Below are positions 10,579 through 22,042 of a stretch of 64,000 bases of DNA, piece by piece (positions within the stretch are counted from its first letter, which is position 1; every line of letters begins with the position of its first letter). Below the pieces are notes generated by a model. That model saw only the letters and a list, made by a program, of their open reading frames with translations. It ran no database searches and had not been told where the DNA came from. The position numbers and the translations under genes are program-made. This DNA comes from Pseudozyma flocculosa PF-1 (Eukaryota; Basidiomycota; Ustilaginomycetes; Ustilaginales; Ustilaginaceae), in contig NW_006920876.1 of the NCBI RefSeq assembly GCF_000417875.1, positions 638,965-702,964 of the forward strand, written 5' to 3'.

Positions 10579-10785
10579 TCTCCGGCGTCTCCAATGATTG
10601 AGACCACTGACCGCCTTGCGTCCACTCTGCCTGCGTGCACAGCCCACCTTGCCACTGCCTGCTGGTCTGCTGTTGCTCTGGTGAGTTGACTGTTGCCGCT
10701 CTTATCCTTCTGCCTCTCTGCTGCGCACCATTGCTGACTCCTTTGCTCCTGTCTTTCTTTTGCTGCTCCTCCCTCACCGCCTTAC

Positions 10786-10816
10786 TTGCTGCTGACAATC
10801 ATATTGTCAGCAGCAA
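10786..10816. repeat. perfect 14-bp hairpin at the broken end of element I
   Basis: TTGCTGCTGACAAT (10786-10799) is followed by a three-base loop CAT and then by its exact reverse complement. Homology of element I to copies A and C ends precisely at the first arm, so the hairpin marks the breakpoint. Confidence 0.85.
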
Positions 10817-10819
10817 AAG

Positions 10820-11324
10820 TGATTCCCAATTTTTCCTATTGTACAAGCTGTGCGATCCAGGATTTGAGAGTCATTATACAAGTGCAATCTGAAATCCTGG
10901 CCACTATGAGTGGATTTCAGATTACAGGCAGGAGAAATTCGGGATCTCAGATCGCAGCTGATTGCACACCTGGTGCGCTTCTGAGGAATCGCACAAGCTG
11001 GCTGCAGCTGGATTACAGATTGTTATACATGTGCAATTTTTTTTGACCAGATACTGTTTGACCCGATGACGGTGGAACCGGGCAGAGCGTGAGTGACCTC
11101 AGCCAGCAACTGCATAGCTAGCAGCAGGATCTGGTCAAAAAAAAATGTATAACAATCTGGAATCCAGCTGCAGCCAGCTTGTGCGATTCCTCAGAAGCGC
11201 GCCCTGAATTTTTACTGCCTGCGATCTGAAATTTACATACAGTGATCAGGATTTCAGATCGCACTTGTATAACGACTTTCAAATCCTGAATTGCACAGCC
11301 TGTGCGATGGGAAAAATCGGGAGT
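10820..11324. mobile_element. fold-back (long inverted repeat) element
   Basis: The left arm (about 10820-11055) and right arm (about 11127-11324) are imperfect reverse complements over roughly 200 bases. Shared blocks include ATCGCACAAGCTGGCTGCAG, TCTGAAATCCTG and GTTATACAT. About 70 bases separate the arms. The loop contains CATAGCTAGCAGCA at 11113, the same word that starts element I at 5807. The base composition is more AT-rich than its surroundings. It contains no ORF of interest. A long-TIR non-autonomous element is the simplest reading. Confidence 0.7.
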
Positions 11325-11609
11325 TCCGTTTCACTTCACGGGAGTCTGGGTCGGAAAACGGCGGAGACCAGCGCCGATTTCCGGCCCGGAGCCGTCGAGA
11401 GTTGCATAAGATTCGCGTTCCCCGGTTTCGGGGCCGCAAGCCTCCCACAACTTTGACGCAAACGAACCATCTCATGTGGCTGTAGCGGGCTTGCGTTCAT
11501 AGACAATTTCGTGACAGCTCGTTCGTGCAAGATAATGAGTACAGTCTACATCAAGAGGGTGAGATGTCCACGGCCAGTATGTGGGCGCGGTGGTCCTGTG
11601 TGAACCCGT

Positions 11610-13083
11610 CTATGCCTGGGCGGCCTGAACCTTGTCGTTGTTGGTGGGGTGGTTGGCCTCGAAGATGTCGTAGGCCGGCACGACGAGGTCGGACTGGTCG
11701 CAGACCTTCTTGGGGGTCTGGGCGAGGGCGCCCTTCTCGAGGGTCTCGATCTCGTCGGCGGAGAGCTCGATGAGCTTGATGTTGTTCTCGATCCTCTTGG
11801 GGGTGACTGACTTGGGGAGCGGGTTGCAGCCGCGAGCGACCTGCCAGCTGATCAGCACGTTGGCGCCCTCGACGCCGTGCTTCTTGGCGATGCTGTCAAC
11901 GACCTCGAGCGAGGCCTGGCTGGCGCCCGTCGAGCCGAGCGGCGAGTAGGCCTGGGGCAGGATGTCCTGCTTCTTGAGCCAGGCGACGAGCTCGGGCTGC
12001 GGAAAGGTGAACGAGAGCTCGACCTGGTTGACGACGGGCTTGATCTTGCACTCCTTGAGCAGCTCCTTGAGCCTGCGGATCGAGAAGTTCGAGACACCAA
12101 TCGACTTGACCAGGCCCTCCTCGACCAGCTTCTCCATCTCCCTCCACACACCGACAAAGTTCTCGGTCGTCTCGACGTCCAGCAGGTGCTTGCCGGTGGC
12201 AGGGTCCTTCTTCGAGTTGCGCGGAAGCTGCCCAGCAGGAACATCTTCCGGAACAAAGGCAATGTTCCAGTGCATCAAGTAGAGGTCGAGGTACTTGACG
12301 TTGAGCTTCTCGAGGGTGTCGAGGCACGCCTGACGGACGCTGAGGGATGGGAGAGGGGCGCGGAGGTGCGGGCGAGGCGGAAGTCGGCGATGGATGGGTC
12401 AGTCGTGGGCCAAAGACGGCGGAAGAGGAGGGGTGGAACCGTCGGTGGGTGGGAGTCCGACTGCGAATACGCACTGGTTGTGGTGGAACTCGAAGAGCTT
12501 GCTGGTGATCCAGATGTCCTCGCGCTTGACACCGCTGAGCTTGATGCCTTCTCCGACCTCGTCCTCGTTCCTATAAAGGCAGGGGCGGGCGACGTGGCGA
12601 TGGGAGCGACGGAGCGCGAGTGAGCAAACAGTCGCGGTATGAGGCGACTGCGGGTACGGCGGGCCAAGCAGGCGGAAAGGGGGAGCGAGAGAGGCGAGGC
12701 ACTACTCACTGGTAGCCCCAAGCGCAGTCGATGTGCTTGTAGCCGTTCTTGAGGGCGTGGCAGACGGCATCCCTGACCTCTCCCTTGCTGATGTAGACGG
12801 GGATTGGGACGAGCCCAGAAGCAGAAGGGGGTTCGGGAAAGGCTTTGGCGATGGTCAGCATGAGAGAGCGCCGCGGTGCTGCAGGAGTCGGGCAAGAGCA
12901 AGGTATGCAACCGCGGCCGAGGCACACCGATACCCACGGGGACTGCCAGGTTCCCAGACCGACGGAGGGAATCGAGAGACCGTTGTTGAGCTTAAACTCG
13001 GTAGCGACCCTGCAAGACGGAACGTTTTGAAGCACCCGGTCAGCATCGACGTTTCGGTTGGCATCGGCGTCAGCGAGGTCCAT
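11610..13083 (-). CDS. aldo/keto reductase (glycerol dehydrogenase/GCY1-like)
   Basis: An NADPH-dependent oxidoreductase of the AKR superfamily that reduces aldehydes or oxidises polyols in the cytosol. Four exons on the minus strand (13083-12938, 12787-12710, 12570-12475, 12339-11610) join in phase with GT..AG introns to give 349 residues. The catalytic tetrad is visible: Asp69 and Tyr74 (HIDCAWGYQNE), Lys99 (ITSKLFEF) and His130 (LYLMHWN). The N-terminal strand LNNGLSIPSVGLGTWQS and the IGVSNFS and VNQVELSF blocks are typical, as is the cofactor region NPLPKSVTPKRIENN. The start at 13083 gives about 20 residues more than usual before the first strand; another first exon is possible because the upstream sequence stays open to 13152. 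The substrate cannot be decided from sequence. Confidence 0.9.
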
Positions 13084-13271
13084 CGTGACGAGGAGGGAGG
13101 GGGGCCGAAAACGGAAGAGGCAGCAGGCACCGCACGAAGGCCGGTCACGCACATTTTGGATAATTTGGTGATGAGCGGTAGAAAGAGGTGGTTGTGGTGT
13201 ACTGCGCAGGAAGCGGATAAGGTGAGGGCTGGATAGGGGATCGGCCAGGATCGAAGGCGAGGAGAGGGCGA

Positions 13272-13279
13272 CTTTATAG
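13272..13279 (-). promoter_or_regulatory. possible TATA box of the aldo/keto reductase gene
   Basis: The reverse strand reads CTATAAAGT about 190 bases before the chosen ATG at 13083. Position and sequence suit a TATA element, but no transcript start can be seen. Confidence 0.4.
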
Positions 13280-13299
13280 GTAGCCGGCCTCGGCCTGGC

Positions 13300-15033
13300 C
13301 TCGTCTGGCGCTTGCGGGTGGGCCGCCTTTCTTCTGGAGATTGCCAGGTGTTGAACGAGGGGCGAGGCGGGGCCCGGCAGGAACGGAGGTCAAGGCAAGG
13401 CGACGGCGGGCGGAGCGGGGCGGGGCGGGGCGAAGGGCGAAGGGCGATGGAGCGGAGCGGGGAGCGAGGAGCGAGGATACCGGTGGGCGAGCGAGGAGGG
13501 GCCTCACGCTCGGCTTCGTCGACGTGCAGCGCGCCACCGCACCCGGCGGCGAGCGTTTGGGGGGCGCGCACGCACCAGCCCACTGAGGCGAGAAATCCGC
13601 CTGGCTGGCTCTGAGCATCAGAGTAGTCGTATCGCCAACGACGAGATTGCCGGCCAACAAAGCTGGGCAGTAGGCTCCCAACCCCAAGGCGGTGTAGGTA
13701 CTCACTACTCTGTATGTACTCACAGTACTCTGCCGTACAGGCACACAACAGGCCAGGGTGCAGCCCGCTCCTCTCTGGCTCGATCTTCTTGCCAAAGGGC
13801 GAACGCCCTAGCCTGCTTGCTTACGGCGCTGCCAGGCTGGGCTTGACCGATCTGCCTGCTCGCGCCAGCTCGCCAGGCCGGCCCCGGTCATCCCGCCAAA
13901 AGGCCCTCTGGTGCTGGACCCTCGCCCGCCCTCGACCCGCCGCTACGTTTGCTAGGATTGCCGACAAAGACGAGTGTGTTTGCTCGCGCCACCTTGAGAG
14001 TCTGGTGGAACCCTTGGCAGCGCCAACCCTCGACGGACCTCTCCCTCTTCGGCCATCTCGTTGACAATAAGAGAGATGCTTTGTAAGTACCTAACAGCTC
14101 GGCCACCACCTCTTCATCCGTCCGGCCGCCTGGTGATGGGTATGTACATACATCCGAACCGAGTAGTCTTGATTCGTCTGCGGCAACGAGGGTGTGCAAC
14201 TCGCCGGTGGGCCAGGCAGGTGGCTGGCAAGCTGGTGGTGCTGGCTTGCTCGCCGCAAGCCTGAGCCTGCTGGCCTCGGGGGGCTCGTCTACCGCCTGCA
14301 GGCGAAGGCGAAGGCCGCCTCAACGGCGAGTTCGCCGGGGGCCCAACCCTGCTGCGACCCTACTTCGCCGGTCGCGGCCTGGCCGGGCGCGCAGGCCACG
14401 CGGGCCGCCAGAGTGAGGCACTAATCGGCAAGCCAGCTGCAGCCAAAAAGCAGCTCGAATGGAGAGGCAGGAGTGGTTCCCCCGGGGGGTTTTCCCCGAA
14501 AGCCGCCAGCCTACCTGCTTCGGCCCCGCGCCTCTCGGCAATCTTGTCGTCACCCCGAAGCGCGAGGGCGGAAAGATGCCCGAGCACCCGGCCTGGACAG
14601 GAAAGAGCCCTGCGCGCATTCTTACACACTACTGCAAGAGAAATGGTTGGCCAGGCCAAGCTCTCCTCCGCCACCACCAACACCACTTCGACGCCGTCAC
14701 CTTGATCTCCTGGTCGCATCGAGGCAGGCGCGTCCCGACTCGAACCTCGCCAAGCAATTCTCTGACTGGCAAGCCTGCCCGACGAGACCACTTCGCACGA
14801 CCTTGGGGTAGCACTCACGCACGCCGCGGCCGCAGGCTTTGGAGGCAGATGGTTCAGGATCACGACGATTCGGCGCTAGCCATACGGCGATCGAGCTCAG
14901 AGTGATGCACAGGACAGGTCAGGTAAGGTCGTCGGGGTCGGCACTTGCGGGGGTTGAGCGCATTCAATCATCAGACGACCCTGCTCCCCGCGCTGCCTTT
15001 GGCCATGGCGGTGGAGCTCTGCGCAAATCCAGC
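13300..15033. other. intergenic region, no supported gene
   Basis: The region separates the promoter side of the reductase gene from the 3' side of hexokinase. Overlapping open frames occur on both strands but none has a recognisable domain, a splice pattern or non-repetitive hydrophobic cores. Near 13400-13460 there is a G-rich GGGGC/GAGCG stretch. Confidence 0.5.
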
Positions 15034-17261
15034 TCAGACGTGCGCGTGGATGCCGGCCTCCTTCCTGGCCTTGGTCATGGCTGCGTCGGACACAATCAAA
15101 CGCAGGAAGCGGCAAGTCGAGGTGCAACAACACAGGAAACGTCAGCGGCCGACCAGTGGATTGCGCATCCGCCGCGCTCTCGGCGAAACGGCCGCACTTA
15201 CCCGCAATGATGGCCGAACCGACGCCCGAGCCATCCTCGGCCTGGTAGGTGCGGATCTTCTTGCCCTTTTCGCCGAAAATGTCTTCGAGCGCCTCGTGAA
15301 GACGATCGGGGAATCCGGGGTACTTGGAGTAAAGACTGCCATCCGCTCCGACGCCGCAGCCCTGCTCGAGGTAGCCCATCTTTGTCACGAGGGCGGCGAT
15401 GCCACAGCTGCTCAGCCGGGCGGCCCGCGTGCCGATCAGCCTGGCCAGCTTGCGGAAAAAGTGTCGCTCCTCGAGCGTCGTGTCCAGGCCAAAGAAGTGG
15501 GTGAAGAGGCCGGTGACGGTGAGCAGCTCGTCGGTCGGGTCGCTCTCAATCAGCGAGAGGAAGGCCGTGTCGAACGCGTACGGCTTCTCGATCTTGTACG
15601 TATTCTGGCCGAGGAAGAGGTCGCCCTCGTCGCTCAGCTCGATGAGCACCAGCCTGAACAGCTCGCCGAGGTAGAGGCCAGCGATCATCTTCTCGTACGT
15701 CTGCTCGTGCGGCTTGTTCGAGTGCAGGTCGATGTGCTCGTCGTACTTGGTCCGGATCTCGGCCATGTGCTCGTGGGTAAAAGAGTCAAAGGCGCCGTAC
15801 TCGCAGTTGATGGCCATGTCCTGGTCGCCCGGCAGGCCGAGGTCGTTGATCTTGGGAATGTCCCTGATGTGCTCCATGTAGGCGGCGTTGCAGCCGGTGC
15901 CAAAGATGCAGGCGATGCGCGTGTCCTTGTTGACGTAGTTGGACGCGATCAGCGTGCCCGTCGTGTCATTGATGAGCGACGTCATCTTGATTGGCACGCC
16001 GTACTTCTCGAGCGATGCGCGAAACATGGCGGCGCAGTCGCGACCCTCGGTGTTGGGGTTGCCGAAGCCCTTGGTCCATCGAATCAGCTTGCCGTGGTCG
16101 ATGCGATCCTGAGACATGGGGTAGCTGAAGGTGAAGCCGAGCGCGATCTCCTCTTCGAGGATGACCTCGCCGTTGGCATCGCCAAAGTGGTCCTTGACAA
16201 ACGTGTCGAGGCACTCGGCGCAGAAGTCAAAGAGCTCCTGACCCTCGATCTGCTTCTGCTCCTCTGTCAGGCGGAACTTGGTCTGGGTAATCTCAAACTT
16301 GCCCTGTCCCTTGAGCACGACGTGGCAGACACGCAGGTTGGTGCCACCGAGGTCCAGGGCAAGATACGATCCGACCTCTTCTCCCGTAGGCCAGCCAAAG
16401 ACAAAGGCCGGAAGCATCGGCTGCCTCGCACGGTGGTGGGGGCGCGATGCGCAAAGGCGGCTGAGCCAGACGTCAGCGGAAGGATCGGTGGAACGGCGAT
16501 GCAGGGGCGGCGAGCAGCCTTACTTCCGCTCGACGTTCGTCGGCCGACGCTCACCACGGTCTGATCGGGCTTCTTGAGGCCCTCTTCGAGCACGCCGACA
16601 AAGCGGTCCGTGATCATGCGCAGCCTCTGCGGAGTGATGGAGAAGATCTTCTCGTACTTCTCGTAGAGCTTCTTCAGGTCCTCCTCTCGGGCGTGAGGAG
16701 TCTTGCCGCCATCGTGGGTCCTCGTGTGCCACGATGCAATCTTCGGAAGCACAGGGCGGTGGAAAGGGTCGGCAAGGGATATCAGCGGGGAAGGCCAGTT
16801 GGAAAGGCGCAAGACTGCGGTTGGTGGCTCCGATCTGGATGATTTCCGAAGCGGCTGCGTTGACGGCCTCCATGTTCGTTGCAGGCAGTACCGGCGACAA
16901 ACTGGAACGCAGCGATGCTGTATCGCCTGCAGGACCTCGGGACCGGCTGAGGCCTTCCTCACCGCGACAAGGCCAGGGCCATCGGAACCGGTCCGTGCGC
17001 CTGGACTTGCAAGCCTCGCTCACGCCGACGGAGTCTCTTTGGTCGAGACACGGCCTCAAAGGGGATATCTGCCGCACAGCAGCCAGAGAGCCGGCCACAC
17101 ATCCGGAAGCACTCGAGTCGCTCTGCTCGAGACGGAGACGGCAGCTGACGACTCACATGCGTGTCGAGCTTCTCTGTGCCGGAGCCACGTCTCCTACTGG
17201 CGAGCGAGGTCGAGCCGCGCCTAGGCTTGTCCTCCTGCGCCTGGGGCTGCTGCGCAACCAT
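15034..17261 (-). CDS. hexokinase
   Basis: This enzyme phosphorylates glucose and other hexoses with ATP at the entry of glycolysis. Exons 17261-17157, 16740-16555, 16420-15202 and 15080-15034 give 518 residues. Motifs: LALDLGGTNLRVC (phosphate-1 loop, about 117-129), FTFSYPMSQ, SLINDTTGTLIA with the probable catalytic Asp249, IFGTGCNAAY, and the adenosine loop GSGVGSAIIAAMTKA at the C-terminus. The last exon codes for only 15 residues, and its phase fits the family ending exactly. Intron 1 is long (416 bases). The AG I use at 16741-16742 keeps frame but adds a short segment, IASWHTRTHDGGK, in which TH is duplicated, so the exact acceptor is uncertain. The N-terminus is basic and Ser-rich (KPRRGSTSLASRRR). 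The opposite strand is open for 539 codons but is a composition shadow. Confidence 0.95.
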
Positions 17262-17312
17262 GATGATGTCGGTCTGGGGGCGGTCTGTTAGCTTCCAGCC
17301 GGCAAGCGGGAC

Positions 17313-17334
17313 GAGAGAAGAGAGAGAGAGAGTA

Positions 17335-17370
<36 letters not shown>

Positions 17371-17548
17371 CGGGAGGCGGTAGTTAGGTAACGGAAAGGG
17401 TACGGTTAGGTAGTTTAGTTTTTTAGTTAGTTCGGTACGGAAGGAAAGTAGGGAGGAGTAGACGAAGGACGGGGACGGAGGGTACGGAGGTCGAGTCGAG
17501 CGANNNNNNNNNNNNNNNNNNNNGANAGAGAGAGAGAGAGAGAGAGAG
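17313..17548. repeat. (GA)n microsatellite, two copies flanking a gap
   Basis: GA-rich tracts at 17313-17370 and 17524-17548 are each followed by a very similar sequence (GCGGGAGGCGGTAGTTAGG versus GCGGGAGCGGTATTGG). They lie just upstream of the hexokinase ATG. Confidence 0.9.
17504..17526. other. assembly gap (20 N plus one N)
   Basis: Positions 17504-17523 are N and 17526 is a single N. The exact 20-base length suggests a placeholder and not a measured gap. Confidence 0.98.
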
Positions 17549-17549
17549 C

Positions 17550-19259
17550 GGGAGCGGTATTGGTAACGAAAGGCGTTGATTATTTTTTTGATGGCCGAGA
17601 AATGGGGAGATGACAAGCGGGGCAGGGTCAGGTCAGTCAGCACCGCGCAAACGTCTGAGACTGTGCCGCAAGGCTCTGCGGCCCGGAGAGCCCGGCCAAG
17701 CCCGGGCGACAAGCCTCGATTGCCGGGCAGAGAGCGAGCTTGTCGCCCTGCGAGAGGGCATAGCTGGCCTGGTCAGGCCACCGAGGAAGGAGGCCCGGCT
17801 TGGTTGCGTGCCAGGCGACGAGGTGGAGGTGGCGCGGGCAGGCGTTGAACTCACCTCTGGGCGAGCGTCGGTGCTGGGGCCTTGGTCGATGCGGAGCTCG
17901 TGGAAAACAGGTGGGAGCGCTTCGCGGTGGAGTAGCCCAAGAAACGGAGCGAGGGTGGATGCCAAGGGGGTGGTGGTGATGGTGGTGGTGGTGACGTGAG
18001 GTGGAGAACAAAGCCAGCCGTTAAGAAGCTGGTTTGGCTGATCGCGCGCGCTTGGGCCCCGCCGAAATCCCCAACAGTCGAGAGGAGTGCGTTCGGTGCC
18101 TCCCCGGGCCTCGCTCTGAGTGGACGCCCGCTGGACCGTGCAGCCTGCTGGTGCTGCCCAGCCGCTCCCGTGGCAAATTTCGCTGCGCCGCAACCAAATG
18201 GCCCTAGGCTAGGATGCGCCTACAATATGCACGCAACTTTTGACGTAGGAGCGCCGAGGCTTCAGGCATGGCACTCTTGACTGGCCTCAACGTCTCTGCC
18301 GCTCCTCGCGATGCCAGCCTCTTCTGGCCCAGGTCAGGTTTACAGACCTCATCTTGAGCAGGCAGGAAGGAGACTGGCGGGAGGACATCCGCCGCAGTAG
18401 TCTCACCCTACTGGGTGTCTGTACATACTGTACTGGATGCGATCTCGAATGGCGCTACGCAGACGGAATCACATATATAAGTTATATGTATGTAGTCGAA
18501 GTGACCTCTGTTCGTGAGCCTCGCCTAAAGAGTGGCGCACAACGACGAGCTCCGCGACAGAGACATGAGCGAGGTTCGACCGAAATTGTTGCTGCGTCTC
18601 CGGGGGATCCAGCGCGGCGGCGGTCGGGACTCCGTGATGGGCACGGAAAGATGCAGCAAAGCTCTCGATGCCTTTGCCTCACCGGACCGCGCGAAGCACA
18701 GATACCTTGTTAACCTAGACGGGGCCGGCTGGGAAACGAGTCTCTGGCTTGGCACCTCGAGAGAGAGGTTGTGTGTGTCGTCTGAGCTGGCCGGTCAAGA
18801 CCGCCTTCGCGCTAACGATACCGCCGGCCGTTGGCTCGTCTGGGTTTCTTTCTCGAGCCCAAGTCTGCCCTTCTGTCATTCTGCTGCTGCGGCCTGTCTA
18901 CAGGCCGTGCCATCTCACTCCTGGCTCCATCGAGGTCGGCAGACGCGGCGAGGCACTGCAGAAGCGAACGTGATTGGAGGATATATATGGCTTTTGCTGC
19001 TGCTGCCTAGGTTTACAGTCGCGATCTTCTAGAGTGTGTAGGGTAGTGAGTGGGGAGGCACCCGAACCAGGTCGGCGGAAGGGGCGAGCTGATGACAGCG
19101 ACGCGACACCAGGCTCGTCCGGACCGACCCAGACAGCGGGGTCTTGCGGGGGCGACAGAGGACCAGCCGAGGAGGGTCTCGAGCTGCAGAGGTCCCTCGG
19201 CTGGGTGCGTGATGAGGAGGACAAGAGGACGACGACGGTCCGGGGTTCGCGCGCGTCCC
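17550..19259. other. intergenic region, no supported gene
   Basis: About 1.7 kb between the start of hexokinase and the end of the UDP-galactopyranose mutase gene. It contains AT-rich words (ATATATAAG near 18475 and ATATATATGG near 18982) that could be promoter elements, but no open frame with a recognisable product. Confidence 0.5.
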
Positions 19260-21214
<1,955 letters not shown>

Positions 21215-22042
21215 GCTGGTCGAGGACAAAGAGTTGTGCGTAGCGAGGCGTAGAAGCCAGATGTGACGGCTATGGTGAGAAGGGAGAAAGAAGTAGCGCA
21301 CGACGGGCGGGGGCCGGGACAGGTGGTGGTCGGGGGGGGTTCGTGGTGGTTGTGGCAGTGGCAGCGGTCCGAGGGCGCAGGTGTGAGGCGGGTGGCTCAG
21401 GAAGGGCCGCGGTTTGAGCTGTGCTCGGCTACAACCAACAAGAAGGAGGCTTGTGCGAAGCAGCGGCGTCGGGGCTGGGCTCACAGAGGCCGGGGTGGAC
21501 TGCGCGCGCGTTTGTGGAAAAACCAGAGATCCTGCCGGGCCAGGCCAGAGAGCAGAGACGAGAGCAAACGTTTCAGACACCACCAAGGCAGCCAGCCTCC
21601 TCGCCGAATTGCGGAATTCCGGCCTCAAGCCAAGCAGGCGCGGTACGGTGCAGGCACGGGGGGGGGGGGGCGCGGTACGGCCTGGCCTGGCCTGGGCGGG
21701 TGCGATTTTGCCGCCTATTTTTGGGACGAGATTTTCCTTGCATCGGCACGCCCGCGCCCCTCCCTCTGGCCTGCGCTTTGGGCTACCACAGCACGCCTCC
21801 CGATCCATGGGCCCGATGCATCGGTTGGCGAGAGAGGGTGGGGTGGGGCGATGCAGGGTGCAGGTGGGCTCGCTCCGCCCTCCACCGTTTGACTTGGTGG
21901 CTGCCGTGGGTGGAAGTCAGAGGCGGACCGCCTTCTTGGCTCAGCCCCGCCACCCAGCGTTAGCGACCCTTCGTACCTCGATCGCCGCCCGCTGGTGGCG
22001 ACGCATCGATCGGCTCGACGCCCAGCAGTACACCTTTCGGTC
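21215..22042. promoter_or_regulatory. divergent promoter region
   Basis: About 830 bases separate the divergently transcribed mutase and RAD51-paralog genes. It includes a run of 13 G around 21658-21670. No coding content is supported and no specific regulator site was identified. Confidence 0.45.

Larger units (their letters stand above)
5807..10799 (-). mobile_element. outer TIR element I (interrupted, right end lost)
   Basis: The left terminus begins CATAGCTAGCAGCAAAGAG, and the next bases match the reverse complement of the right end of copy B. The element then runs in the orientation opposite to A and B. It is broken into 5807-6307, 7838-8011 and 10579-10799 by insertion of A and C. Joining these three pieces restores the order of blocks seen in the other copies: GGCCGTAGG-rich arm, Pro/Ala-type CCAGC repeats, the CTGTCAATCATCGG block, then the CTCCTCCCTCACCGCCTTAC block. 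The right terminus is missing: homology stops at 10799, where the sequence folds back on itself. No transposase-like ORF is present, so the element is non-autonomous. The assignment rests on repeat comparison by eye. Confidence 0.65.

Noticed and set aside
6000..10600. CRISPR-like array suggested by the repeated GGCCGTAGG words
   Set aside because: Spacing is irregular, the words occur in both orientations as inverted pairs, and the setting is a eukaryotic transposon island.
14945..16564. 539-codon open frame antisense to hexokinase
   Set aside because: Same composition effect as above; it follows the exact limits of the hexokinase exon and its translation resembles nothing.
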